From Halovulum marinum (GTDB taxonomy: Bacteria; Pseudomonadota; Alphaproteobacteria; Rhodobacterales; Rhodobacteraceae), in NCBI RefSeq assembly GCF_009697225.1, contig NZ_WIND01000002.1, positions 434,001 through 498,000 of the forward strand: a DNA stretch of 64,000 bases, given 5' to 3'. Both the position numbers and the translations under genes were made by a program. Positions 19,957-28,805 of the stretch are shown in pieces. Each line of letters begins with the position of its first letter. Within the stretch, counting starts at the first letter, position 1. The notes under the pieces are model-generated. The model had not been told where the DNA came from. It made no database searches and saw only the letters and a program-made list of their open reading frames with translations.

Positions 19957-22900
19957 ATGAGTTTGCAATCGGTTTCCCTGAAGGACCGCTTCGACCTGAC
20001 GAAACGCCAGATCCTGCTCGGCGGGATCCACGCGCTGGCCAGGCTGCCGCTGATGCAGGCGGCGCGCGACCGGGCTGCCGGCCACGACACCGCCGGCTAC
20101 GTCACCGGGTACCGCGGCTCGCCGCTGGGCGGGGTGGACCTTGCGATGCTGCAGGCCGGCAAGCAGCTGGACGCGGCGGGGGTGGTGTTCAACCCCGGCC
20201 TGAACGAGGATCTCGCCGCCACCGCGCTCTGGGGCACGCAGCAGGCCGAGCTGCGCGGCGAGGGTGCGCACGACGGCGTCTTCGGCATGTGGTACGGCAA
20301 GGGGCCGGGGGTGGACCGCTGCGGCGACGTGTTCCGCCACGCCAACATGGCCGGAACCTCGCCGCTGGGCGGCGTGCTGGTCTGCATGGGCGACGATCAC
20401 ACCGGCGAAAGCTCCACCGTCCTGCACCATTCGGAATTCGCGCTGGTCGATGCGCTGATGCCGATCCTCAGCCCGGCGGGCGTGCAGGAGGTGCTGGACT
20501 ACGGCATCCTCGGCTGGGAACTCAGCCGCTACTCCGGCTGCTGGGTCGGGCTCAAGTGCATCAAGGACACGATCGAGGTCAGCCAGGTCGTCGACGGCGA
20601 TCCGCACCGGCTGCAGATCGTCGCCCCCACCGATTTCGAGATGCCCGAGGGCGGGCTGAGCATCCGCCTCGGCGACACGCCACCGGCGCAGGAGGCGCGG
20701 CTCCACGACTACAAGCGGTTCGCCGCGGAAGCCTTTGGCCGGGCGAACAAAATCGACAAGCGCATGCATGGGCAGGCGGGCGCGCGCATCGGCATCGTCT
20801 CGTCCGGCAAGGCCTGGCTCGACACCATCCACGCGCTCGAACTGCTGGGTATCGACGCGCAGCGCGCCCGCGCGCTGGGCATCACCACCTACAAGGTCGG
20901 CATGGTCTGGCCGCTGGACGAGCGCAGCTTCAAGGAATGGGCCGAGGGGCTGGAGCTGATCATCGTCGTCGAGGAAAAGCGCAAGCTGATCGAGGTGCAG
21001 ATCAAGGAGGCGATCTTCAACGACCGCCGCGGCCGCCGCGTCATCGGCTGGAAGACCGAAGCGGGCGAGGTCGTCTTTACCGTCAAGGGTGCGCTCGATC
21101 CGGTGATGGTGGGGCGCAAGCTGGGCGGCCTGCTGGCCGCCGAGGGCATCGACGATCCGGACATCGCCGCCCGCAAGGCCCGGCTGGACGAGGCCGCCGC
21201 CGCCGACAACGCCCCGGACATCGCCGCGCGGCTGCCCTGGTACTGCGCCGGCTGCCCGCACAACACCTCGACCAAGCTGCCCGACGGCGCCCGCGCCTAT
21301 GCCGGCATCGGCTGCCACTACATGGTGCAGTGGATGGACCGCGAGACGACCGGTTTCACCCACATGGGCGGCGAGGGCGTGAACTGGGTCGGCGAGGCGC
21401 CGTTTTCCAAGCGCAAGCACGTGTTCCAGAACCTTGGCGACGGCACCTACAACCACTCCGGCGTGCAGGCGATCCGGGCGGCCCTGGCGGCGAACACCAA
21501 CATCACCTTCAAGATCCTCTACAACGACGCCGTCGCGATGACCGGCGGCCAGGCCAACGAAGGCGGGCTCTCGCCCCAGCAGATCGCCCGGGAACTTCTG
21601 GCGATGGGTGTGAAGAAGGTCGTCGGAGTCTACGATCCGAAAGAGGAAACAGACCTGCGCAGCTTCCCCTCCGAGGTGCCGATGCGCCCGCGCGAGGAGT
21701 TCATGCAGGTCCAGCGCGAGATGCCCGAGGTCGAGGGCGTTTCGGCCATCATCTACATCCAGACCTGCGCCGCCGAGAAGCGCCGCCGCCGCAAGCGCGG
21801 CACCTTCCCCGATCCCGACACCCGCGTCTTCATCAACCCGGACGTCTGCGAGGGCTGCGGCGATTGCGGCGTGCAGTCGAACTGCGTCGCCATCCTGCCC
21901 GAGGAAACCCCCTTCGGCCGCAAGCGCCGCATCGACCAGTCCGCCTGCAACAAGGACTTCAGCTGCCTCGACGGCTTCTGCCCCAGCTTCGTGACGCTCG
22001 AGGGCGCCGCGGTCCGCAAGGCCGAGCCGAAGGCGCTGTCGATGCCGGATCTGCCGGCGCCGGCGCTGCCGGCGATCGACGGCACCTTCAACATCGTCAT
22101 CACCGGGGTCGGCGGCACCGGCGTCGTCACCGTCGGCGCGCTGCTGGGCATGGCCGCGCACCTCGAGGGAAAGGGCTCCGGCGTGATGGAGATGGCCGGC
22201 CTCGCGCAGAAGGGCGGCGCGGTGCACATCCACTGCCGCATCGCCGGGCGGCCCGGCGACATCAAGGCGATCCGCGTCGCCACCGCCGAGGCCGACGCGC
22301 TTGTCGGCTGCGACATGGTGGTGGCGGCCGGGTCCAAGACGCTGGGCCTGCTGGCGCGCGGGCGCACCCGTGCGGTGCTGAACACGCACGAGACGATGAC
22401 CGGGGCGTTCACCCGCGATCCCGGTTTCCGCCTGCCCACCGACCGGCTGGGCGTCAGCCTGCGCGGGCGGATCGGCGACGACGCGTTGACCGCGCTCGAT
22501 GCGACGGAGCTGGCGACCGAGGTGCTGGGCGACGCGATCTTCGCCAACGTGCTGATGCTGGGCGCTGCCTGGCAGGCGGGCATGGTGCCGCTGTCCGAGG
22601 CGGCGCTGCTGCGTGCGATCGAGATCAACGGCGCGGCGGTCGAGGGCAACCGCACCGCCTTCGCGCTGGGCCGCTGGGCGGTGGTGGATCCGGCGGCGAC
22701 GACGAAGCTGCTGCGCCATGCCCCGGCGCCACAGGCCGAGGGCTTCGAGCAGATCGTCGCCCGCCGCGAGGCGCACCTTGTCCGCTATCAGAACGCGGCG
22801 CTGGCGCGGCGCTACCGCGCGCTGGTGGACCGGGCCGCCGCACGGGACAGCGCGTTCGGCGAAGCGGTGGCAAGAGGCTACCACAAGCTGTTGAGCTACA

Positions 22901-23376
22901 AGGATGAATACGAGGTGGCGCGGCTGCACCGCGAGACCTTGCAGACCGCCATCGAGCAGGAATTCACCGGCGTCCGGCGGGTCCGGTTCCACCTGGCGCC
23001 GCCGATCCTGGCGCGCAAGGGGCCGGACGGCCGCCCGGTCAAGCGCCGCTTCGGCCCCTGGATGATGCGCGCGTTCGGCGTGCTGGCGCCGTTCAAGGTG
23101 CTGCGCGGCACGCCGTTCGATCCGTTCGGATACAGCGCCGAGCGGCGCATGGAACGGGCGCTGATCCGCGACTACGAGGCCGAGATCGCGGCGCTGCTGG
23201 CCGACTGGCCCGCGGACCATGCCGACATCGCCCGCGCCCTGGCCGAACTGCCGCTGCAGATCCGCGGCTTCGGCCCGGTGAAGGAGCAGGCGGCCAACGC
23301 CGCCGCGGCCCGGCGCGACGAATTGCGCGCCGCGCTGCGCCAGCCGCCGCCTGCCGCGCAAAGCGCCGCCGAGTGA
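19957..23376 (+). CDS. Indolepyruvate ferredoxin oxidoreductase, fused alpha-beta form
   Basis: 1139 residues. It oxidatively decarboxylates aryl-pyruvates (from aromatic amino acids) to aryl-acetyl-CoA. Domains: N-terminal pyrimidine-binding and TPP domains (GTQQAELRGEGAHDGVFGMW near the start; GIGCHYMVQWMDRE; MTGGQ near residue 528), a ferredoxin-like cluster motif CEGCGDCGVQSNC near residue 630, then the gamma-type 2-oxoacid oxidoreductase domain (GVGGTGVVTVGALLGMAAH). The fused form occurs in proteobacteria in place of archaeal IorA + IorB. The start ATG 19957 follows AAGGGAGG. Single gene, probably under the divergent LysR protein. Confidence 0.9.
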   Translation: MSLQSVSLKDRFDLTKRQILLGGIHALARLPLMQAARDRAAGHDTAGYVTGYRGSPLGGVDLAMLQAGKQLDAAGVVFNPGLNEDLAATALWGTQQAELRGEGAHDGVFGMWYGKGPGVDRCGDVFRHANMAGTSPLGGVLVCMGDDHTGESSTVLHHSEFALVDALMPILSPAGVQEVLDYGILGWELSRYSGCWVGLKCIKDTIEVSQVVDGDPHRLQIVAPTDFEMPEGGLSIRLGDTPPAQEARLHDYKRFAAEAFGRANKIDKRMHGQAGARIGIVSSGKAWLDTIHALELLGIDAQRARALGITTYKVGMVWPLDERSFKEWAEGLELIIVVEEKRKLIEVQIKEAIFNDRRGRRVIGWKTEAGEVVFTVKGALDPVMVGRKLGGLLAAEGIDDPDIAARKARLDEAAAADNAPDIAARLPWYCAGCPHNTSTKLPDGARAYAGIGCHYMVQWMDRETTGFTHMGGEGVNWVGEAPFSKRKHVFQNLGDGTYNHSGVQAIRAALAANTNITFKILYNDAVAMTGGQANEGGLSPQQIARELLAMGVKKVVGVYDPKEETDLRSFPSEVPMRPREEFMQVQREMPEVEGVSAIIYIQTCAAEKRRRRKRGTFPDPDTRVFINPDVCEGCGDCGVQSNCVAILPEETPFGRKRRIDQSACNKDFSCLDGFCPSFVTLEGAAVRKAEPKALSMPDLPAPALPAIDGTFNIVITGVGGTGVVTVGALLGMAAHLEGKGSGVMEMAGLAQKGGAVHIHCRIAGRPGDIKAIRVATAEADALVGCDMVVAAGSKTLGLLARGRTRAVLNTHETMTGAFTRDPGFRLPTDRLGVSLRGRIGDDALTALDATELATEVLGDAIFANVLMLGAAWQAGMVPLSEAALLRAIEINGAAVEGNRTAFALGRWAVVDPAATTKLLRHAPAPQAEGFEQIVARREAHLVRYQNAALARRYRALVDRAAARDSAFGEAVARGYHKLLSYKDEYEVARLHRETLQTAIEQEFTGVRRVRFHLAPPILARKGPDGRPVKRRFGPWMMRAFGVLAPFKVLRGTPFDPFGYSAERRMERALIRDYEAEIAALLADWPADHADIARALAELPLQIRGFGPVKEQAANAAAARRDELRAALRQPPPAAQSAAE

Positions 23377-23425
23377 GCTTCGCGACAGGTTCCGCGCGCT
23401 CGTGACCGGTCGTTAGCGAATTTCG

Positions 23426-23434
23426 TGCTATCTT
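23426..23434 (+). promoter_or_regulatory. Extended -10 (TGC-TATCTT) upstream of the hemolysin III gene
   Basis: TG at 23426-23427, one base, then TATCTT at 23429-23434, about 30 bp before the start codon. No convincing -35 was found, as is usual for extended -10 promoters. Confidence 0.35.
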
Positions 23435-23462
23435 GTGCGCGGGGTAGCGTTAGGGGTGTGTG

Positions 23463-24158
23463 ATGAAAGCTTTGTTCAAGGAAAGGCCGTTCACCTGTCG
23501 GACCTACAGCCGAGCCGAACGGCTGTCGGACGCCGCGATCCACATCGTCGGCGTGGTATCGGCGATCGTCGCGGCCGGGGTCCTGATCACGCTGGCGTTT
23601 TCCTGGCGGCCGGAGCCGGCGGTGCGCATCGGCGCGGTCATCTACGGGTTGTGCCTGTTGCTGATGCTGGCGGCGTCGGCGGCGTATCACATGACACCCT
23701 GGCAGGAATGGAAGGAAACGCTGCGGCGGCTGGACCAGTCGGCGATCTACGTCAAGATCGCGGGCACCTACACGCCGTTCGCGCTGCTGGCCGGGACCTT
23801 GCCGCTGCTGATCGGGATCTGGGGCGCGGCGGCCGCCGGACTGTCGCTGCGGGTGTTCGCGCCGAACCGGGCGGTGCCGGTGGCGCTGGCGCTCTACCTG
23901 CTGATGGGCTGGGCCGGGGTGCTGGTGGGCGACGCGCTGCTGGACAGCCTGTCGCCCAAGGCGCTGCTGCTGATGCTGTCCTCGGGCGTGATCTACACCG
24001 TGGGCGTGGTGTTCTACCTTTGGGATGCGCTGCCGTTCCACAACACGATCTGGCACGCCTTCGTGCTGGTCGGAACCGCGGTGATGTACGTCGCGATGCT
24101 GCTGCAGTTCGCCGAATTCCCGGCGGCGATCCCGCCCGCCGCGGTCATGCCTTCCTGA
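23463..24158 (+). CDS. Hemolysin III / PAQR-family membrane protein
   Basis: 231 residues, about seven membrane helices. SAAYHM near residue 75 and the C-terminal HNTIWHAFV (paired histidines) are the predicted metal-binding motifs of the HlyIII/PAQR family. Members are thought to be zinc-dependent membrane hydrolases; the physiological role in bacteria is uncertain. AGGGG (23452-23456) supports ATG 23463; an in-frame GTG at 23460 is less well spaced. The 3' end overlaps the convergent tusA-like gene by 14 bp. Confidence 0.88.
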   Translation: MKALFKERPFTCRTYSRAERLSDAAIHIVGVVSAIVAAGVLITLAFSWRPEPAVRIGAVIYGLCLLLMLAASAAYHMTPWQEWKETLRRLDQSAIYVKIAGTYTPFALLAGTLPLLIGIWGAAAAGLSLRVFAPNRAVPVALALYLLMGWAGVLVGDALLDSLSPKALLLMLSSGVIYTVGVVFYLWDALPFHNTIWHAFVLVGTAVMYVAMLLQFAEFPAAIPPAAVMPS

Positions 24159-24375
24159 TCAGCCAGACCTGGCGCGGAAAGCCGTCCTCGCGGCTTTCCA
24201 CCAGTTCGTGCCCCTGCTCGGCGCAGAAATGCGGCACGTCCACCAGCGCCGCGGGATCGTCGGTCAAGACGCGCAGCACCTGGCCCGCGGCCAGCGGCGC
24301 AAGCCGCTTGCGGATCTTCAGCACCGGCAGCGGGCACAGCAGCCCGGCGGCGTCCAGTTCGGCATCCCAGGTCAT
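24145..24375 (-). CDS. TusA/SirA-family sulfur carrier protein
   Basis: 76 residues with the CPxP motif of the family (LDAAGLLCPLPVLKIRKRL; the cysteine is the sulfur-accepting residue). TusA-like proteins relay persulfide sulfur, for tRNA thiolation or other pathways; several paralogues usually exist, so the exact role is not certain. Its 3' end overlaps the convergent HlyIII gene by 14 bp. Possible start ATG 24375; upstream is a 309-bp gap. Confidence 0.9.
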   Translation of the reverse strand: MTWDAELDAAGLLCPLPVLKIRKRLAPLAAGQVLRVLTDDPAALVDVPHFCAEQGHELVESREDGFPRQVWLIRKA

Positions 24376-24684
24376 TGAATCCGCCTAATCCCAGCTGTCG
24401 CGGATGTCCACGGGTTTGTAAGCCATCGACGGATGAGGCGTCGGGGCAGGGCGCGTAACGCCGTGCTCCGGCCTGTCGCCACCCGGGCGGAGATGCGAAA
24501 GACGCCATGTTCGGAGTCGAGTTCATCGACGTCATCGACGTCATCGACGGCTCGCGCGCGCGCCCGCTGTTCTTTCTCGTCCTGGCTGCGGCAAGCCTTT
24601 CCGCGCCTCGGCCAGATCGGCTGATCGGGCCTTCCCCTTCGCCGCGCCCGCGCATAGTCTGCGCGCGATGGCAGGGGCAGGCAG
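24376..24684. other. Divergent intergenic region, no gene recognised
   Basis: 309 bp between the tusA-like gene (minus) and the hydrolase-like gene (plus). It must hold both promoters, but I find no convincing -35/-10 pair. Open frames across it are Arg/Pro-rich on both strands and look non-coding. It contains a triplicated 9-mer (listed separately). Confidence 0.5.
24523..24549 (+). repeat. Three perfect tandem copies of a 9-mer (TCATCGACG)
   Basis: Copies at 24523-24531, 24532-24540 and 24541-24549. The repeat lies in the intergenic region upstream of the hydrolase-like gene. Its unit is a multiple of three, but it is not in a credible gene. Confidence 0.8.
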
Positions 24685-25905
24685 ATGACGGCGGCGGATC
24701 CCGCGCGCACCGTGCGCAAGCGGCATGTGTTCTATGTGCCCGGCCACGACCCGGCCGGCGGGCGGCGCTATCGCGAGATCTATCGCGCCGAGGCGGCGAA
24801 GCAGGCGGCGGTCTCGGGCTACCGGATCGACGTCGAGGGGCTGCCGCCCGAGGACGGCGTCTACCGCTGGCAGGCCGAGGCGACGATCGACGGCGTGACC
24901 ACGCGCACCACCTTCGACTTCCTGCTGTGGAACGACCTGGTCAAGCAAAGCCTGAACAAGTCGATGCTGGCCACCTACTGGCTGACCCTGCGCACCTTCT
25001 GGGCCTATCTGGCCAGCGGCACGCTGGCGGCGATCGCGCGGGTGCGCCCGGTGATGCTGTTCAGCACGCTCTACCCGATCGCCGTCTACCTGCTGACGCC
25101 GGTGGCAGGGCTGCTGGCGGGGCTGCTGGTCGCCTGGCTTGCCGGTCTGGTGCTGCCGGTGCCGGGCTGGGCCACGGCGCTGGCGATGCTGGCCGGCATG
25201 GCCGCCGCGCTGGCGTTGCTGCGGCGCTATGACCAGAGGTTCTTCATCACCTACCTGGTGCTGGCCTACGCCTACATCGCGCAGAACCGCGGCGGCACGC
25301 CGCCGGGGCTGTACGAGCGCGGGCTGAAGTTCAACGAACGGATCGCCGCGGCGCTGGCCTCGGACGTGGACGAGGTGCTGATCGTCGGCCACTCGGCCGG
25401 GGCCGGGATCGGCGTGTCGCTGTGCGCGATGCTGCTGCGCGACGGCAAGGTGCCGCCGGGCAAGCTGGCGCTGCTGGGCATCGGCTCGGTCACGCAGATG
25501 ATCAGCTTCCTGCCGAAGGCGCAGTGGATGCGGGCCGACCTGAACCTGCTGGCGCAGACCGCGCACCTGGCCTGGATCGAGGTCTCGGCGCCGTCGGACG
25601 GGATGTGCTTCGCGCTGTCGGACCCGGCCGCGACCTCCGGCGTGAACCCGCCGCCCGAGAAGAAGCGCTGGCCGGTGGTGTTCTCGGCCGCCTATCACCA
25701 GAGCCTGTCCGAGGCGGTGCGCAATGACCCCGACTTCAACATCTACCGCAAGCATTTCCAGTATATTCACGCTTTCGACCGACCCCGGGACTACGATTAC
25801 TTCCAGATCACCGCGGGGCCGCGGACGCTGATGGCGCGCTATGGCGGCCGCAAGTCCAGCAAGGGCCGCATCGACCGGCCCGCCAGCCGCTACCGGGACT
25901 TCTGA
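24685..25905 (+). CDS. Alpha/beta-hydrolase-like membrane protein coupled to P450
   Basis: 406 residues. The N-terminus (HVFYVPGHDPAGGRRYREIY) and the nucleophile elbow GHSAG near residue 237 suggest an alpha/beta-hydrolase-type lipase or esterase. Two or more hydrophobic segments (about 105-180, with LLAGLLVAWLAGLVLPVPG) split the fold, so it is likely anchored in the inner membrane. I do not know a characterised homologue. Its TGA overlaps the ATG of the P450 gene by one base, so the two are translated together and probably act on the same substrate. Confidence 0.7.
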   Translation: MTAADPARTVRKRHVFYVPGHDPAGGRRYREIYRAEAAKQAAVSGYRIDVEGLPPEDGVYRWQAEATIDGVTTRTTFDFLLWNDLVKQSLNKSMLATYWLTLRTFWAYLASGTLAAIARVRPVMLFSTLYPIAVYLLTPVAGLLAGLLVAWLAGLVLPVPGWATALAMLAGMAAALALLRRYDQRFFITYLVLAYAYIAQNRGGTPPGLYERGLKFNERIAAALASDVDEVLIVGHSAGAGIGVSLCAMLLRDGKVPPGKLALLGIGSVTQMISFLPKAQWMRADLNLLAQTAHLAWIEVSAPSDGMCFALSDPAATSGVNPPPEKKRWPVVFSAAYHQSLSEAVRNDPDFNIYRKHFQYIHAFDRPRDYDYFQITAGPRTLMARYGGRKSSKGRIDRPASRYRDF

Positions 25906-27329
25906 TGGCCGAGCAAGACTACACCCCGCCGATGCCGCGCACGCGGCCCGAGAACGCCTCGATCCTGGCGCGCCTGCGGCTGGCGCGGCGCGACGTGTTC
26001 GCGTCGCAGCCGCGACGGCTCTACAGCGCGTGGATGGCGCAGCAGCGGGCGGTGTTCTTCGACAGCTTCACCATCAACCAGCCCGACATCGTCAAGCTGA
26101 TCCTCGAGGGGCGCCCCGACGATTTCCCCAAGTCGCCGATCATCGGCGACACGCTGAAGCTGCTGCTGGGCGAATCGGTGTTCGTGACCAATGGCGAGCA
26201 GTGGAAGCGCCAGCGCCGGATCATCGACCCGGCGTTCGAGGGCGGCCGGCTGCGCGAGATCTTTCCGGCGATGGTCGAGGCCGGGAACGCCTGCGTCGCG
26301 CGCCTGTCCGGGCACGCGCCCGACCAGCCCGTCGAGATCGAGTTCGAGACCGCGCACGCCGCCGCCGACGTCATCTTCCGCACCCTGTTCACGATCCCGA
26401 TCACCGACGACAAGGCGCGGCAGGTGTTCTACGGCTTCCGCGACTACCAGCGCGCGCAGCCGCTGATGACGTTCCCGGCGCTGCTGAAGATGCCGCCCTG
26501 GATCCCGCGGTTCCGCTCGTCGAAATCGGCGCGGGCGGCGGCGAAGATCCGCGGCGTGCTGACCGACATCATCAAGGTCCGACAGGCCGAGATCGCCGAG
26601 GGCCGGGCGCCGCGGGACCTGGCCACCAAGATCATGACCACCGCCGATCCGCAGACCGGCGAGACCTTCGACGCGCAGGAGATGACCGACCAGGTGGCGA
26701 TCTTCTTCCTCGCCGGGCACGAGACCTCGGCCAGCGCGCTGGCCTGGACGCTCTACCTGCTGGCCTCGCGGCCCGAGGTGCAGGAGCGCGCGGCGGCCGA
26801 GGCGGCGGCGGCCTGGGACGCGGCGCCCGAGTTCGGCGACATGCGCAAGCTCGGCTTCGTGCGCGACGTGTTCCGCGAGGCGCTGCGCCTGTACCCGCCG
26901 GTGCCGATGATGGTCCGCGAGGCGCAGAAGGAGGAACGCTTCCGCAAGCGCAGGGTGAAGACCGGCTCGCTGTGCATCCTGTCGCCGTGGCACCTGCAGC
27001 GGCACGAGCGGATCTGGGACCGCCCGCACGTGTTCGACCCGGACCGCTGGAAGACGCCCGAGACGCGGGCGACGGCGCGCGCGGCGTACATGCCGTTCTC
27101 GACCGGGCCGCGGGTCTGCACCGGTGCCGGTTTCGCGATGATCGAGGGCGTGATCCTGCTGGCGCAGCTGCTGCGCGCGTTCCGCTTCGAACCCGTCGAG
27201 GGCCGCGTGCCGGTGCCGGTGCAGCACCTGACCGTGCGCTCGGAGAAGGGCATCTGGCTGCGGCTGGCGCCGCGTCAGAGCTGCTCGGCCGAGAAGGTGT
27301 CGCAGGCTTCCGGATCGCCGGACGCATAG
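25905..27329 (+). CDS. Cytochrome P450
   Basis: 474 residues with all P450 landmarks: I-helix AGHETSA near residue 268, K-helix EALRLYPP near 326 (ExxR), and the heme loop FSTGPRVCTGAGFAM near 402 with the axial cysteine in RVCTG. It starts in a one-base stop-start overlap with the upstream hydrolase-like gene. Substrate unknown; no ferredoxin or reductase gene is adjacent, so redox partners must come from elsewhere. The 3' 55 bp overlap the end of the convergent metallopeptidase gene, adding an unusual polar tail after the core. Confidence 0.93.
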   Translation: MAEQDYTPPMPRTRPENASILARLRLARRDVFASQPRRLYSAWMAQQRAVFFDSFTINQPDIVKLILEGRPDDFPKSPIIGDTLKLLLGESVFVTNGEQWKRQRRIIDPAFEGGRLREIFPAMVEAGNACVARLSGHAPDQPVEIEFETAHAAADVIFRTLFTIPITDDKARQVFYGFRDYQRAQPLMTFPALLKMPPWIPRFRSSKSARAAAKIRGVLTDIIKVRQAEIAEGRAPRDLATKIMTTADPQTGETFDAQEMTDQVAIFFLAGHETSASALAWTLYLLASRPEVQERAAAEAAAAWDAAPEFGDMRKLGFVRDVFREALRLYPPVPMMVREAQKEERFRKRRVKTGSLCILSPWHLQRHERIWDRPHVFDPDRWKTPETRATARAAYMPFSTGPRVCTGAGFAMIEGVILLAQLLRAFRFEPVEGRVPVPVQHLTVRSEKGIWLRLAPRQSCSAEKVSQASGSPDA

Positions 27330-28114
27330 CCGCGCTCGAACCATCGCTGGCGTTGCTCGCTGGTGCCGTGGGTGAAGCTGTCGGGCACCACCTGGCCCTG
27401 GCCGGCGCGCTGCAGCGCGTCGTCGCCGATCGCGGCGGCGGCGTTCATCGCCTCCTCGATGTCGCCCGGTTCCAGACTGCCGAAGCGGTCCTCGGCATGG
27501 CGCGCCCACAGCCCCGAATAGCAGTCGGCCTGCAACTCGATCCGCACCGACAGCCGGTTCGCCTCGGCCTCGGGCAGGCGGCTGCGGCGGGCGTTCACCT
27601 CGCCCAGCACGCCGGTCTCGTTCTGGACGTGATGGGCGACCTCGTGGGCGATGACATAGGCGAAGGCGAAATCGCCGCCCGCGCCCAGCCGCTGCTCGAG
27701 CGTCGCGAAGAAACTGGTGTCGAGGAAGATGCGCCGGTCGCCGGGGCAGTAGAACGGCCCGACCGCGGCGTTGGCGGTGCCGCAGGCCGAACCGGTGACG
27801 CCGGAATAGAGCACCAGTTCGGGTTCGGCATAGCTGCCGCCCGAGGCGTCGAAGATCGCGCTCCAGACCTCCTCGGTGTCGGCCAGCACGACGCTGACGA
27901 ATTCCTCGGTGCGGTCGTCGATGGTGTTCGGTCCGGTCGGCTCGGACACCGGGCCGCCGCCGCCCTGCAGCAGCGGCGTCAGGTCGACCCCGGCGAAGGC
28001 GCCGATCAGCACCACCACCAGCGCGCCGAGCCCGCCGATCCCGGCGACGCGGCCGCCGCGCATGCCGCGCCGGTCCTGGATGTTGCGGCTGCCGCGCCGG
28101 CCCCGCCATTTCAT
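27275..28114 (-). CDS. Neutral zinc metallopeptidase (YpfJ family)
   Basis: 279 residues. A basic N-terminus, one membrane anchor (about 22-42), then the YpfJ-type zinc metallopeptidase domain with FCDTSFF-like and HEVAHHVQ (HExxH) near residue 157. YPFJ substrates are unknown. Its start overlaps the RHH gene stop by 4 bp (ATGA), so it is co-translated with the RHH/DUF4169 genes. The 3' end overlaps the convergent P450 gene by 55 bp. Confidence 0.88.
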   Translation of the reverse strand: MKWRGRRGSRNIQDRRGMRGGRVAGIGGLGALVVVLIGAFAGVDLTPLLQGGGGPVSEPTGPNTIDDRTEEFVSVVLADTEEVWSAIFDASGGSYAEPELVLYSGVTGSACGTANAAVGPFYCPGDRRIFLDTSFFATLEQRLGAGGDFAFAYVIAHEVAHHVQNETGVLGEVNARRSRLPEAEANRLSVRIELQADCYSGLWARHAEDRFGSLEPGDIEEAMNAAAAIGDDALQRAGQGQVVPDSFTHGTSEQRQRWFERGYASGDPEACDTFSAEQL

Positions 28115-28374
28115 GTCGTCACCTCGTGATTGTCGGGCTGGCCATACATCGCCGCGAACCTGGCCAGCACATACAGCCGGATCGCGCCGGCCAGTCCGCA
28201 GCCGACGCCGCGGGCGGCGTCGATCTCGGCCGCCAGCGCGTTCAGCGGCTTGTTCTCGGCGCGGGCGAGGGCGCGGAACGCGTGCCAGAACGGCTCTTCC
28301 AGCGAGACCGAGGTGCGGTGTCCGCGCAGGGTCAGCGACCGCTTCCGGGGCGGTCCATAGTCAACTTGCGTCAT
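28111..28374 (-). CDS. Ribbon-helix-helix domain protein
   Basis: 87 residues. The central SLTLRGHRTSVSLEEPFWHAF to LAAEI region is the RHH_4 ribbon-helix-helix signature found in alphaproteobacteria. It could bind DNA as a dimer; no target is known. It is sandwiched between the DUF4169 gene (14-bp overlap) and the metallopeptidase gene (4-bp overlap), a three-gene coupled unit. The RHH plus DUF4169 pair is a frequent arrangement in Rhodobacteraceae. Confidence 0.85.
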   Translation of the reverse strand: MTQVDYGPPRKRSLTLRGHRTSVSLEEPFWHAFRALARAENKPLNALAAEIDAARGVGCGLAGAIRLYVLARFAAMYGQPDNHEVTT

Positions 28375-28564
28375 CGTCGGGCGAATCCTCGAGTCGGTGA
28401 CCGTCCAGCTGCCGCGCCTGCTGCGCGCGGCGGGCCCGGTCGAGGCGCGCGGGCTCGCTCGCGGCGGCGGTGCCGGCGCGGGTCTCGGCATCGCTGCGGG
28501 CGCGTTTTTCGGCCCGGGAACGGGCCTTGCGGGCACGACGGAGATTGATGGTCTGACCGGTCAT
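28361..28564 (-). CDS. DUF4169 family protein
   Basis: 67 residues beginning MTGQTINLRRARKARSRAEK, the DUF4169 signature (small, very basic, Arg/Ala-rich). Function unknown. First gene of a coupled run DUF4169-RHH-metallopeptidase on the minus strand. ATG 28564 is chosen because the conserved start lies there; the frame extends 14 codons upstream without a conserved motif. Confidence 0.85.
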   Translation of the reverse strand: MTGQTINLRRARKARSRAEKRARSDAETRAGTAAASEPARLDRARRAQQARQLDGHRLEDSPDDDAS

Positions 28565-28605
28565 GTTCGTCTGTCCAGGCGGCTGTGGCGGCAGGGTCCA
28601 GAACA

Positions 28606-28634
28606 AGTATAGGGCGCCCCCTGGGGGTGGTCGA
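28606..28634 (-). promoter_or_regulatory. Candidate promoter of the DUF4169-RHH-peptidase unit
   Basis: Minus-strand -35 TCGACC (28634-28629) and -10 TATACT (28611-28606) separated by 17 bp, about 40 bp before the DUF4169 start. Confidence 0.45.
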
Positions 28635-28805
28635 GGCGTCGGATACGCCCGTTGCAGGGGGATTTCACCGTGAAAACCCCATCAACCCGTTGTTTTAAAA
28701 GGAAAACCAAATCCTGAAAATAGATGAACGCCGGTCCGGTTTGCCGGGCCGGGCGATCCGGGCGGGGCAGGTACTGCGGCGCCGCCGCGGTGGCGCCGCG
28801 GGACG

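Noticed and set aside
19930-23361. A very long minus-strand open frame (over 1100 codons) opposite the indolepyruvate oxidoreductase
   Set aside because: A GC-rich shadow: His/Gln/Arg-rich, no motifs, and the plus-strand gene has full family motifs.
24507-25232. Plus-strand frame beginning MFGVEFIDVIDVID across the tusA/hydrolase gap
   Set aside because: It reads into the hydrolase gene in the wrong frame, and its composition becomes Arg/Gly-rich.
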